This document shows positions 1 through 11,494 of a stretch of DNA of 64,000 nucleotides, piece by piece (within the stretch, counting starts at the first letter, position 1; each line of letters begins with the position of its first letter). The DNA is taken from assembly GCF_030463565.1 (NCBI RefSeq), contig NC_134659.1:8316511-8380510 (forward strand), in the 5' to 3' direction. The stretch is from Pelecanus crispus (lineage: Eukaryota > Chordata > Aves > Pelecaniformes > Pelecanidae). A program made the position numbers and the translations under genes. A model generated the notes under the pieces. It did no database searches and was not told the DNA's origin. It saw only the letters and a list, made by a program, of their open reading frames with translations.

Positions 1-539
1 TGTAAGCACTACTTAACGCACTGATGTTTGAGTCATTGCTATCAACATTATTCTCATACTAAGTCCAAAACATTGCACTGTGCCAGCTACTAGGAAGAAA
101 ATTAACTCTATCCCAGCTGAAACCAGGACATGGCCTTTCTCCTAATCTCTTGGAGAATAGAGACCAGAGATGGCACAATGGTAATAAAGACTTAGAGGAT
201 TTTTTTCTTTCCAAAGCCAGCAGATCTTTTTAAAAGTGGAAAATATTAACTACTGATGTCGTCTGTTGTTCTTCATCTAGCGCACCTTGTTTTACATAGT
301 TAACCTGAACACCTTACTACAATAACATTCTTAAAAGACACAGAGAAAGAGAAGTTACGAAGAAACTTTAGAGCAGCCCTTTATCCAGGGCTCTTAGATC
401 CATCTTTGATCCATATTTCTAGATACTACTTTACTGTGTCATATAGGTATACATTTGGGACAAGATAATGAAACTAAAGATGTAAAGATGCAATCTGGAG
501 GCAAAACAAGTGGGCTATAACTCGTGTTGTTCTTTACAG
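1..539 (+). other. IGFN1: IGFN1 intron (3' part)
   Basis: AT-rich intron sequence upstream of the first visible exon. I see no exon encoding the missing N-terminal half of the Ig domain and no recognisable repeat. Confidence 0.7.
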
Positions 540-735
540 GCGTCTCCAGATCCAGTGGTGACCTGGTTAAAGGATGGTCTTCCTCTTCCAAACCGGGCTA
601 CAATAAATACCAAAGATGGTACCACCCAGCTGCTGATTGGAGCAGCTGAGTTCACTGACAGTGGCATCTACACCGTTGAGCTCCAGAACGGGTTAGGGAA
701 AAGAGAAACATTCAGCTTCCAAGTTCAAGTTACAG
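540..735 (+). CDS. IGFN1: IGFN1 coding exon: C-terminal part of an I-set Ig domain
   Basis: A tract ending TTCTTTACAG precedes 540 and GTAACT follows 735. The open frame starts in phase 0 and ends in phase 1. The product contains VVTWLKDGLPLP (C strand with the core Trp) and ends with DSGIYTVELQNGLG, the E-F strand signature with Val where the disulfide Cys would be. The A-B strands must come from an upstream exon; I did not find it in bases 1-539. Confidence 0.85.
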
Positions 736-3313
736 GTAACTTACTCACTACCGTATACACATACAGATTTACTGCAAATAGACGGTAGGCAACAAACCGA
801 GTTCAGCAAGGTGAGCTCTGATGCAGTTAAGCCATGCAGGCACAGGGAGAACTAGAGTACAGTTTTCCATGAGATTCAGTCTGGCCACTTTGTGATATCA
901 CTTGGCAGTGTCTGCAGGACAGAGCAATCCACTGATTAAAATTACACCCGTCTTTCAGAGTGACTCTGCTTAAAAAGGCAAGGCCACACAGATGGATAGT
1001 GCAAACCACAGGAGAGAAGTCAATGCTCTTTTTAACAGTCTAAGGTCAGTCAGCAGCAGGCTGTAGGACATTTAGTCATAGCTACAACTCTATATGCTGC
1101 CTCCCTAAGAGGTGAAAAAGTTTAGGTGTACCAGCCCTCATCTCCTCCCTATAAGAAGGGAAGGAGGTCCAGCAATGCAGCTGTAATGCAGCAGAAGTTC
1201 AATTAATAGCAAATGAGCTCATGGAGAAGGAATCAAATTTTTGTCCCTTCTAATGACCAGGACGTTTACTCAGCCCCCAGACATAGAATGGACTCAAAGT
1301 TTTTAGGGTTCTGTACTGTGCCACTTTCCCTACATCTTTCGATATTATTTGCCTTCATCTGACAGATATCCCACAATCGCCTGGACCTATTCAATTGGAA
1401 GAGAATGTGCCAAATACAGTGACAGTAACCTGGGAGCCATCAGCATCTGAGAAATGGGAAAATAATCTCTACTACACAGTCCTGAAACGTGAATCGCAGA
1501 AGGGCTTGTGGCGCATGGTGGGTGACCTGATCTACACCAACAAGTTCACGTTCACCAGGCTGATCCCAGGCCGGGACTACTACTTTAGGGTTGTGGCAAA
1601 AAATGACTTGGGAGCCAGTGGTCCGTCTGACACTGTGCAGCCTTGGAGAATTAAAAAAACAAAGGGTAAACCAGCTTTTACAAATAGTTATCTGTGTGTC
1701 GTCATGCTTTGTTTCTTTTATTGTTTCTAACATACCATCCTGAAATGGGTCTCTCCTCCGTGAACATTTAGTTGCCCAGAACAGGAATTCATGGAGATAC
1801 CCTAAGAAATTCCAGTTTGGTAGGGAAGGCTTGTCCTTTCTGCATGGACATTGTGCAAATAGACCCTTTATTTCCAGCCATTACGTCATGTAATTTGCCA
1901 CAAAATTAATTTCCAGCAAAATCTAGGGCTTAAGTTTTACAGAAACCAAAGGTTCGTCAAAGACTTCAAAGTTAAATTCTGGCTAATTTGAGAAGAAACA
2001 CAGATTACAGTCGATAGGTGCATGGGATCTCTGGCAATTTGCAGTGCAGAATGCCAGACATTCTGCACAACCAAATGTCATGATTGAAAACCAGTTCTTT
2101 AAACCCTGACTTCTATTGCTGTGAAGCAGTATCTCAGTGTGTGTTTGTATGTTGCATTTTTTTTAACAGCTGAATTTCAAGTCAAACCACAGAAATACAG
2201 GGGAGTTAATCAAAACCAGCCCCCGAGATTCCTCGTCCCATTGAAGCCTCATGTGGTGACTACTGGGAGTGAGTGCCGTATGAGTTGTGCGGTTGGAGGC
2301 CATCCACCTCCAAAGATCACATGGTACAAGGACGGTAGAGACCTCTCCAATGATCCTAACTATTTTTGCACAAACAACTTCGGTGTCTGCTCCCTGGTCG
2401 TCCTAGGGGTCACAAAACATGATGAAGGAGAATATATGGCAGAAGCCACGAATGAATTGGGCCGCGCCTTCAGCAAAGCCTCCCTCACTATTAAAGGTAA
2501 CAGTCTTTAATGCTTCTCTTCCTTCATTGTGTGATGTCAAGATACATCATTGCTGTCAAGATGCCTTATAAATGGTAGCCATACAGCTTTATTTACTGAC
2601 AAGAGCAATGTCCTGTAAGGCAGTTGTATTTGGACTGCTTTATTGAATTTTTAATTAACCTGCTAGTGATCAAGTATGAAACAGAAAGAAGAATGAAAAG
2701 GCAGACGTGAGAAAAACACGTGATTTCTACATGAGCCAGAGGTTTTGGGTTTTGGTTGATCTTGAGCAAATCTTTTAGGAAAAAATATCCCATCTTCATT
2801 TAATAAGATAATATCTAGGTTAGATTTTTCTACAGTGCAGGAGCCGCAGAATAGAGGATCCTGCAAGGTGTGCAAGGTTAGGTGAAGCAGCGAGGAAAAA
2901 GCTGGTGTTAGGTGGCCAAAGGCAGTGAGAAGGGAGGAAAGAGAGGAACGTGGTATGGGTTAAACGAGGTCATTGAGGGTCCTGATGTGAATAGAGAATC
3001 AGTGTTGTTGACTGAGGATAGACACATGGTGGATATACTTATGGATAAGTATTGTTGGCACTTTTACTCAGTGCGTTATGAAATATCCTTTACTTTGAGT
3101 CAAATATTTTCCTTTGAGTGTAATTCAGAATACCTCATTGGGGTTATATGAGTGGAGAAATGGGTCAGTTAAATCCCTATAATCCTTTTGCAGACATTGG
3201 TCTTTTTGGCCCTGTATCATTTCACATCCCCCTTCCAGTGTACCTTACAGATTATCTCCATCATTGAGCTACTTCTCTCTCTCTCTCTCTTATTTTCAGA
3301 CTCCACCCTGTAG
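540..3313 (+). CDS. IGFN1: IGFN1-like Ig/FN3 sarcomeric protein, 3' end (partial, 4 coding exons)
   Basis: Spliced CDS from exons 540-735, 1366-1665, 2170-2496 and 3300-3313; 837 nt, the C-terminal 278 residues plus stop. The 5' part lies before the window. Domain order is the second part of an I-set Ig domain, one FN3 domain, one complete I-set Ig domain, then a four-residue tail (DSTL). All internal junctions are phase 1, as usual for exons encoding Ig and FN3 modules. The Ig-FN3-Ig end is shared by IGFN1 and the myosin-binding protein C/H family. I chose IGFN1 because the gene lies directly upstream of PKP1 in the same orientation, as in other vertebrates. IGFN1 is known as a Z-disc-associated protein of striated muscle that partners with KY and filamin C. 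Both Ig domains lack the F-strand cysteine, which suits a cytosolic protein. MYBPH or a MYBPC paralogue is the alternative; the family is firm, the gene name is inference from synteny. Confidence 0.8.
736..1365 (+). other. IGFN1: IGFN1 intron between the Ig-half exon and the FN3 exon
   Basis: A 630-bp GT..AG phase-1 intron. No repeat or RNA gene recognised. Confidence 0.8.
1366..1665 (+). CDS. IGFN1: IGFN1 coding exon: complete fibronectin type III domain
   Basis: Acceptor CTGACAG ends at 1365 and the donor GTAAAC starts at 1666. This 300-nt phase 1-1 exon encodes one FN3 module beginning DIPQSPGPIQLEE. It has the B-strand Trp (TVTWEPS), the tyrosine of the C strand (LYYTVLKRE), and the F-strand motif YYFRVVAKNDLGASGPSD, which closes FN3 domains. 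The linker after it is basic (RIKKTK). Confidence 0.9.
1666..2169 (+). other. IGFN1: IGFN1 intron between the FN3 and final Ig exons
   Basis: A 504-bp GT..AG phase-1 intron ending in a T-rich tract (GCATTTTTTTTAACAG). Nothing else recognised. Confidence 0.8.
2170..2496 (+). CDS. IGFN1: IGFN1 coding exon: C-terminal I-set Ig domain
   Basis: Acceptor TTTTTTAACAG ends at 2169 and the donor GTAACA starts at 2497; 327 nt, phase 1-1. A linker (AEFQVKPQKYRGVNQNQ) leads into an Ig domain starting PPRFLVPLKPH. The B strand has SCAVGGHPPP, the C strand ITWYKDGRDL, and the F strand DEGEYMAEATNELGRAF. The expected F-strand Cys is Ala, so no canonical disulfide can form. Confidence 0.9.
2497..3299 (+). 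other. IGFN1: IGFN1 last intron
   Basis: An 803-bp GT..AG phase-1 intron. Its polypyrimidine tract is a (CT)8 microsatellite at 3275-3290. No other element recognised. Confidence 0.75.
3275..3290 (+). repeat. (CT)8 microsatellite in a splice-acceptor tract
   Basis: Eight uninterrupted CT units lie just upstream of the TATTTTCAG acceptor of the last IGFN1 exon, so the repeat itself forms most of the polypyrimidine tract. Confidence 0.95.
3300..3313 (+). CDS. IGFN1: IGFN1 terminal coding exon (four codons and stop)
   Basis: A (CT)8 polypyrimidine tract followed by TATTTTCAG ends at 3299. Joining the phase-1 G of the previous exon gives Asp-Ser-Thr-Leu and TAG at 3311-3313. The very short coding part is supported by the strong acceptor and the correct phase, but a transcript would be needed to prove it. 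Confidence 0.7.
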
Positions 3314-4490
3314 CATGACCTTCCTGAGAACACCTCTGCACTACTATGCAAATGAGAAGGTTTTCACTGAGAACTGGCTCTATACGAAGTCTGTGTATTT
3401 ATTTTCAGATGTGCATTATGTGTGTCTGAGTGTTTTATTTTTCAAATCCAGTAGCTGCATTTTGAATGTGATGCTGCATTGTAGTCAAAACGGGGAAAAA
3501 AGCTTTAAGATAATCTTTTTTAATGATCATGGCTTTCCACTAGACCTGTGAAACACAGATGAGAAGCTTCAGGAACACAGAAGACGAGAGGAAAAATAAT
3601 TGGCCAACATGAAACTTTCCATGGAGAACACAGGCATGAGACATCATTTTGCCACACTACTCACCTGCTGTCAGGCTGCAACAAGAACATTTCTTGACAC
3701 CAGAGATCTATGAAGCTGGCCTTTTAGCTTGTGGGTTTCTAATCCGAAGCAATCATTTTAGATTTCATGTAATTCTCAGCAGGTTTCCTAATTCTGATAG
3801 AAGCAGTTCCGCATGTATTCCAATACCAGTAGCAGTAAGTATATTATTTCCCTTAACCTCTAAGTTGAAAAGGGTATCTGCCTGCTAGTTTTATCTGGGC
3901 AAGAGATAAATTCTCAGACTAGGCTAACATGGGGTAGTGCTACTCACAGTGAAAACACATTCATGGGAATGAATGGAAATCTAGAAGCAGTTGTATTAGT
4001 GTGAGCAGATCAATGCTGTACTTAAAAAACCTACTGTAGCAAGTGCTGTAAAAAAGGATGTATCAGTCCTAAACTACTGCATTAGCATCACCTTTGAAAC
4101 ATAACTGCCCCTGCCTCATGACGTTGCTAGAATGTTTTTGCCTAATGCAAAAAGAGGTTAAAAATCTTTCATGTTTGACCAGAAATATGAGGTACCACCA
4201 GAGATCCTCTGCCACTGCTGGGGGATTCCAGCACTGAGCAGAGAAGGAGACTGGAAAGCAAAAATGTTATGATGACTGTACAAATGTATAGCATTGTAGC
4301 CTTACGACCAAAGGTACTTTGATGACGGCATCTAGAGGACAGGAGAGTCTAGGTCAAAGACTCAAAGCCACGGGATCCTCAGACAGCCAGTCAAACATCT
4401 ATGTGGGGCTGAAAGGTTCTTTTTGATTATATTTTGTACAATGTTGTACAGACATAGCAACATATGAAATTAAACCATAATTCAGTAAAA
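3314..4490 (+). other. IGFN1: Probable IGFN1 3' UTR
   Basis: Non-coding sequence following the TAG at 3311-3313. I see no canonical AATAAA before 4500. The downstream limit is inferred from the ATTAAA at 4469. No repeat recognised within it. Confidence 0.45.
4469..4474 (+). promoter_or_regulatory. Candidate polyadenylation signal (ATTAAA) for IGFN1
   Basis: The common variant hexamer ATTAAA is preceded by two TGTA motifs (TTTTGTACAATGTTGTACA, about 4433-4451), the element bound by cleavage factor Im. It is followed by G/T-rich sequence (GTAAGTGTTCATTTGGG) 25-45 bases on. This would give a 3' UTR of about 1.2 kb. It is a sequence-only candidate. Confidence 0.4.
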
Positions 4491-7400
4491 TATACCATGA
4501 GTAAGTGTTCATTTGGGAGAAGGAAGCCCAGCCAGTTCCTGAATGCCAATCCATGTCTGTTGCAACAGCATTTTCACATGTAATGGCTATTTAAGTTCAC
4601 CCCTCGCCCTGTATTGCATATGTAAGTTCCTGTTTAATCTTGGAAGAACAGAAGAACAAGAGATACAAAGCTTTTGTAAGTTTATTTCTCACTAATGTCT
4701 GAGCATGCTGATGGATTGGCAGAGTACTACAATCTCTAATCATGCAAAGTAGGTTCAAAAAACATAATCATGCACATGGCAGCATAAGCCAGCCACTTAC
4801 TGATCAGGATGTACCCATGGCAAGTGACTTCACACCTCCTTCCTTGAAGCCATCAATACCAGCTTCTACTGGGAACATTTATGTTGCATGCTAATCTTAA
4901 GCAAGGATCGTTTTATTTACACCATGATAACCCTCACCACTGTATTGCGACCCCTGTCTCAGGCCCTCCTTGATCCACCAGATGAAGCCTATGTACATTC
5001 CACCTGTTATATACAAGAGAAACAGAGGGCTACTCACCTTTAAGTGTCTACTTCCATCAGGGGCACAACTGCCTGTTCTTCCCTTTCCCACCACGTGTGG
5101 GCACCTCTGGTTTGTGCTCCCAGCCTATGGGCTGCCAAACCCCCACAAATCTTGTTACAGAGACCATCTCCCAGGAGAGTGGGGCTTCCAGGACGGCCAG
5201 CGTGGACCCACCTGGCTCCAGCCTTGCAGCATACCCATACAAAAATGGGTAGGGCAGTGCCAGTGCCTAGCCCGTGCTCTTTGCCATGCTGAGGCCGCTT
5301 GTCCCCGATACGCTGACATCTCAAGCAGTTTTGGTAGCCAGGTCAGTCAAGTCACTCGATGTGCTACTTGTCCATCCTTTGAAAGAGCATGGAGACTGGG
5401 CATAGACAGCAAGTGTCCACTGAGCCATCTGCCATGCTTCAGCGGGTGAAATGGGTGCATGTGCTGAGCCAGAAGCATGGGACGTGGTCAAGAAGGCAAG
5501 TGCTTGTTGCTACTGCTGAAGGACTCCTTCATGCTCAGTTGGGAACTACAGTGCCGCACCTGGAGGAGGGTCCATCGGGATTTAGTTATTTCTTCTAAGG
5601 CGGCCTGTTGCTCCATGCAAAGAGGGAAAATTAATTCTTGCAAGGAGCTGGACACGCTGCTCCCTTCCCTTGGAGCAGGACCATCTCAGTTTCAGATTCT
5701 CTATTGGCAGTGACCTGATTATCTTCCCTGTAATCCATGTTTATGGATCCCAGCAGGCTTGAATTAGGTTCATACCTGGCGACGCACTTGCTGCTGTTTG
5801 AATATGCTAAGAGGAGAGAGATGCTTTCTTGCAAGGTTGAGTGAAAAAGAAGTTTTCACTAGCTTCAGATTGACTTACACTGGTGAATATAACTGTAGGA
5901 GTGTGTGGTAGTTTCTGTGTAGTGAATGTGCTGCAGTAGGGTTACTTTTGCTATTTTCTTCTTGACTGATAAGCGTAAGGGCCAAGCTTGTTGGAAGGAC
6001 CTGAACATTTGAGATTGAAGCCTGAGTGATCTCTGGAAGGACCTGGCATGCTAGGAGCAGGGGCTCTTGCAAGTCGTGCTGAGAGTTGCAGACTTATCCC
6101 TGCGCACAGATGTCAGCATCAATTCAAGCTGGTCCTCTGCTGTTATTCTCTTGAATATTTTCTATTCCAGCCCCACGTGCTTAAAGCGCTGGTACTTAAT
6201 GTCTGGGGAGTAGGGCTGAGCCAGATACGCCATGCAGGGCTGCAAGACAGAGAGCCTGACTAGCAGTGTCAGTAATTCAACAAGGAACGGGTTGTGTGCA
6301 CAGGCAAGACCAGTGCACTGGAAATGGCCAGTCAGCACGAGAAGCAGGTGAGTGAGTGTTTTGAAGCCAGCAGTGCTGCTTGTTTATCCTGTGCGCTTTG
6401 ATTACAACAAAGTGGTGCTCCCCCTCCCAGCAATCACCCTCCAAAGTGGAAGAGCGGATGTTGCTGGGTGGGGAGGCCAAAGGGAGAGAGCATGGCCTGG
6501 AGGGAGCTGCAGCAGGGGCAGGAGAGAGCTGCCAGTCAAACTTTCCTGGTCTGAAAGTAAGTGGCCTCCCCAGAGTCACAAACAGGAAAGCAGGCTACAA
6601 AAGCCTTCAGAGATGTCCTGAGCTCTATTCTTCTCATTTCTTGCAGTGAAAGTCTTCTCACCTGGGTCCCAAACCAGCTCTCTGGCTGCTGGCAGTGGCA
6701 GCGATCGCCCGGTCGCTGGCACAGCCGAGAGGGAGGAATCGTGCTGCTCAGGCAGCACTGAGAGACCCCTCTTGCATCCCTGCTGCTGCTCGTTTGCCAC
6801 TGGCTCAGCAAAAGGGTCTCATGCCATGCTCCCCGAGGGCTGGCCAACTGCTCCTGGCACCCTGGGGGTGGCTGAGCTTGTACTTCAGCTTGGTGGCATT
6901 TAGAGAAATTATTGCCTATAACATGTTCTGCTTCCCTTTTTCATGGTTTGCTATTGCTCTTTACAATTGCTGTTGGACTTTGGAAGATGGTAACTGGGGA
7001 GCTGGGGTAAGTCTGATGGCTCTTCCCTCCAGGAACCGCTTGTAACAGTCAAAGGATGTGGTATGGGTGCCCCAGCCTGTGGCTCCGCGTCACCAGGGCG
7101 CAGCAGGGCTGCTGGTGTGCGGCACCGCTGCAGCACTCAGCTTCTGCTGAGGCAAGGCGCTTGCCTTGCAGTCCCTCGGAGCCACTCCCCAAAATTCCCA
7201 TCCGATGAGGGAGCAGCAATACCAGAGTAGTGGAGTTTGTCTCTAAAACCAGGTTATGAGCACCGAGGAGAGCAATGCTCCTGAGCTGGGAGGGACAGAT
7301 GAGCCCTTCTGCTAACTCCCACCCCAGCTGGAGGATGCAGGGCGTGTTGATGAATGTGCTAAGCCATGCCTCTGCCAGGGCTTGGACTTTTTTCCCCCCT

Positions 7401-10400
7401 CTCTTCACAGGTAGGGCTGGACATAGCTAATTTTGATGTATGTATCACTGCTGAGGGTGAGCAGCTGTGCCAGCTTGGGATGAACAAGCTGGAGAGCAGG
7501 TTTCAATGGTGTAAGAGCAAAATCCCCTCCTAGCCCCTGAACATGCGATGATGGATCCTGTTAGGGCAGAAAGCAGGTCCTCACACAGGAGCCTTCCTTG
7601 GCAGTAGGTGTGCTTGGTATATTTGGCTGATTTGCAGAAAAAAACCCACCCAACAATTCTCTTGTTAGGACTCCAGCTTCTGTGATCTTTGGTGACTTCA
7701 GGAATGAGATCAGGTCTGCTCATAAATCAGCAGTGCTTTTCCATGCTATTTTCTGAGAGCTAATGTCAGCGCTAGGGACTCTCTGGACCTTCTTCCCTTC
7801 CTTGTTGATTTTTCCTTCTTAGACCCTGCTTAGCAAAGGCTTTTCTCCATCCATCACAACCAGTGACCGAGGCCCTAAGGGACAGAAGGTCCCTGCTTCT
7901 TCCTCTGCAGGTTCCCAGTGTGCTGTGTCTGTGGATGTCCATGTGCATATGTTCGCCCCATACAGTTGTATGTCCTAGCTCCCTTCTCTCCAGGATAGTG
8001 CTGGTCAGGGCTGTGGGCCTCAGCTTTTGGTTGAAGCCCTCTAGAAGTAGATGCTGCTGCAGCCCTGCCTCTGCGTGCACCCAAGAGGTTAAAGGCTGTT
8101 TGGATGGTGGTCTGGTTTGGCTGGGAGGCAGGAGGTGGTGAGGGGACTTATGCTGGTGTCCTTGGGGAGCCTGTCAACATGAAGAGCATCGATGTATCTG
8201 GCAGTGTAGCATCCTTCCACACAGAAGGATCTGGCTGTATTGGTGTGAGTCTGTGAGCAGCCCATGAGGTAGAGTTCAGGGTACTATGCCCTTTGGGAAG
8301 GATAACCCCTTTGTAGCTTACGGGCGTTCACAGCCCATCCCCCTGCCAGGGCAAGATGGTGATGGATTGACCCTGGGCAGCGCTTGGAGCAATGGCTGCC
8401 AACTTTTGCACCCATCTCCTGGATCTGCCTGCTGCAGGAGGGGACGCGGTTGCCTCCGGAGAGGGCAGTGCTCAGCAGGGAGAGGCAGCCTTTGGAACAG
8501 CCTCTGTCCATGCTCCTCCCTGGCTGCACAGCCGGTCCCATCATTTCATCTCCAGGGAGTGGTGCTGTAGGACTGCAGAGCCCTCCAGGTCTCCCCAGGG
8601 ACAATGCAGAGAGGGTTTCCCAGCCTAGGAGGCTCTGTAATTCCAGCTCCTTCAGAGGCTTGAGACACTTCAGAGCCCTGACATCCTCCACGAGACTTCG
8701 TTTAAAAGCTGCCATTGGCATGTCTTACCGCTAGCTAGAGGGCTGAGCACTTCTTTACTGGATGATGAGATTAGAACAAGAGTAGCTCCACACTCCAGGG
8801 TGCCCTGGCAGCCTCTCCCCCAAATCTTTGAGGATGGTGCCCTTCTGTAGGCTCCCGTAGCTTAGGTCCAAACACCATCATTGCTGCTTCCAAAGTCTGT
8901 CTCTCCCTTCACTCCTGAGCGGAGTCAGTGCAGCTGGTCTGGAGATGCAGACCAAGAGGCGGCTGCTGCTGGAGCTCCCAGGGGTAGGTGGAAAGGCGCA
9001 TACGCCCCATGCAGAGGGGTTTGCAGCCTGCACCGAGGCAGGAATTCAGCCTGCATGGGAGGGCACAGCCATGTACTGTCGCATGTCCTGCTGTGCTCCC
9101 TCTGCGCCACGCTCTCAGCTCTGGCAGCATGGCAGGAGGATGGAGAGATCTGGGAGCAGAGCGCGAGTGCACACAAGCTCTGGTTTGCTTGAACCAGGCC
9201 CTGTGCTCACCAGCCCGAGGCAGCGTTATGTGGTGGGGCAGGATGGGGGCTATATCTTCATGTAGGTCCAGCTCAGGTCCTGCTCTAGGCGGGAGAACTA
9301 AAAGTCGAACAGCTCTGGTCTGCTTTCAGTCTCCCATGGCTCCCTTCCTTTCCTCAATCTCGGCTAAGACTTTTTTTTCTTTTGTACTGTCTCCCATTCC
9401 CCATGGAAGCTGCCCGGAAGTCTTGGGGGAGCATCTAGTCCACATGAGAGGGATGAATTTGATGCTGATCGTAGCATTGCTCATTTTTGGAGGAGGGAGT
9501 CCCAACTCCAGAGTGTCCTGTAACACTTACAACAGGACAGTCTGGCCAGAGAAGGATGCTTTGCGCTGGGGGATACTGGTTTGGGTGGTGAATGGGAACA
9601 CAGCGGGATGTTGGGTTGCTCCGCGGTTTGCTGGAGGCAGGGGTACAGAGGGCCTACTCTGCAGGGTCAGCTTTGCTCCATTTGTTCAAGAGAAGTAAAA
9701 GGAACCGGATCTCTTCTTCCCCCATGTCTGTCTGGGGAAGGACAGACATGGGGCTAGATGGAGGACAAGATGGACCCGCTTTCTGCCTCTGTTGGTTCTG
9801 GCTCTGCACTGGTTGCAACTTCCCTCCCTGGAGTACTGGGATACTCCATGTGCAGGGACAATGCTCCCAGTGGGAGAAGCTCTACTTCTACCAGGTTCCC
9901 ACTCCTTACCCTTTATCCTTGCAGGTTTGGGATGCCGTGGGTGCCTTCACCATGGCTCCCTGGCCCTGGAGGTCCCTTGCATGCTCCGTCAGTACCATTT
10001 AAGCTGTAATCTCTTTTCTGCATTAGCACAGGCAGGCTGTTGGTGAGTTAGAGGGGTGCAGGGACCGAAAGCTGATATTGTCTGGGCTAGTCACCCTCAA
10101 ATGCTCTGGGACACCTGGCTGAATCTCTGCTGCAATTGGCAATGCAAAGATGTAAAACTGGACAAGTCTGGAGTATTTCTAAACCTTCTGCAGTGTGTCT
10201 CAGCAGTGATTCAGCATCTGATGGGAGTCTGGCAGCTGCCCGTCTCAGCTGAACCTCTCGTGATTTAGGCAGTTGGTGCAAAGCTGCAGTCGCAGGGCAC
10301 CTCCTGTCCATGCTGACCATGATGCTGGATTCACAACAGGGTCATCCGAGGCAGCTTCTGTTCCTAGGCAGCTTTCCTACGGGGCAGCACATCGAGATGC

Positions 10401-11464
10401 ACAAGCTTCTCAACACAAATAGACCCGCTAGTAACTCTGGCAGTGCAAAGCTGGATGGAGGTGTCGACCAGACTGTAATTTCCTGCCTAATCTTACTTCT
10501 GGGCCTGGTAACATGAAAGACAAAACAAAACCACTGCAGCAAGGATGCTGTTAGCTGTTCACTGCTAAAGTCAGGCGAGGTGGATGCAGTGTGGACTGGA
10601 TCTCCACCTATGTTACCACTGAACACGGTCTGTGGGCCATAGGCGTGCGATTAAACTAAGCGCTGCTATATCTGATGGAGCTCACTGTTATTCAAGGAGT
10701 TTTAAGTCAGGACGCAGCAGGCAGCACCAGTTCAGTAAAAGGTGATGCTGTGTGCACTTGGTTACTCTCACAGCAGCCTCAAGAGGCACCTTGATTCATG
10801 GAAAAGATCCTGTTAAGCCACAAGGAGCCGGGTGTTTGCACAAAGATAAGGAAATCATTGGATCATTCTTGCTGTAAAAAGGGGCTTTCGAGGCCTCCAG
10901 CTTCACTCCTTTCTCTCTGCCCAGCCCTGGCACCGCCAGAAGGACTGAGTGTCTGCCCCAGGGGCTGTGGTCCTCCAAAGCGTCAGAGCTATCTGAGAGC
11001 TCAACCAAAAACGATCATGCGAAATGAAACTTGAGTAAAATCACCCAGAGTAACAAACCGTAATGTGCTTGCATTGGCTGGCGCTTGTTTCCCTTAGCCT
11101 CGCCAGTGACGCTGGCTCCTCCTTGCCCTCGGCAGGCACAGCCTTCTCCAGCAGATGCAGATTTGCATGACAGACCCAGAGGCACTGACCTATGAAGTTC
11201 TGTTACCCTGCAAATGACATTTCCTCTTATTTGCTCACCCCTGTGCAAGCAAAGCCACTCTCTGACCTGTCCCGAACTGCTGGTCTGGGCAATGCCATTC
11301 CCTCTAGGGTGGCCTCAGAGTAGCTGGAGTTTCTAGAGGTGTTGGCTTGTGCAGCTCTTTGTTTTCTGTGTCCACAGCTCTGCTTTCTCCCCTACCTTGT
11401 CTGTGCACAGCCCGCCTGCATTCTGCGCGGTCCCTTTGCTGGGACAGCGGCTGCCTCCCCTTGC

Positions 11465-11494
11465 CTGCTGCTGCTGCTGCTGCTTTTGCTGCTG
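11465..11494. repeat. (CTG)n microsatellite, interrupted
   Basis: Six perfect CTG units (11465-11482), a TTT interruption, then two more GCT units. It creates a poly-Gln/poly-Cys look in overlapping chance ORFs. Confidence 0.9.

Noticed and set aside
5980..6060. TTGGAAGGACCTG words as minus-strand CR1
   Set aside because: Two short look-alike words only; the order of CR1 3' blocks is absent.
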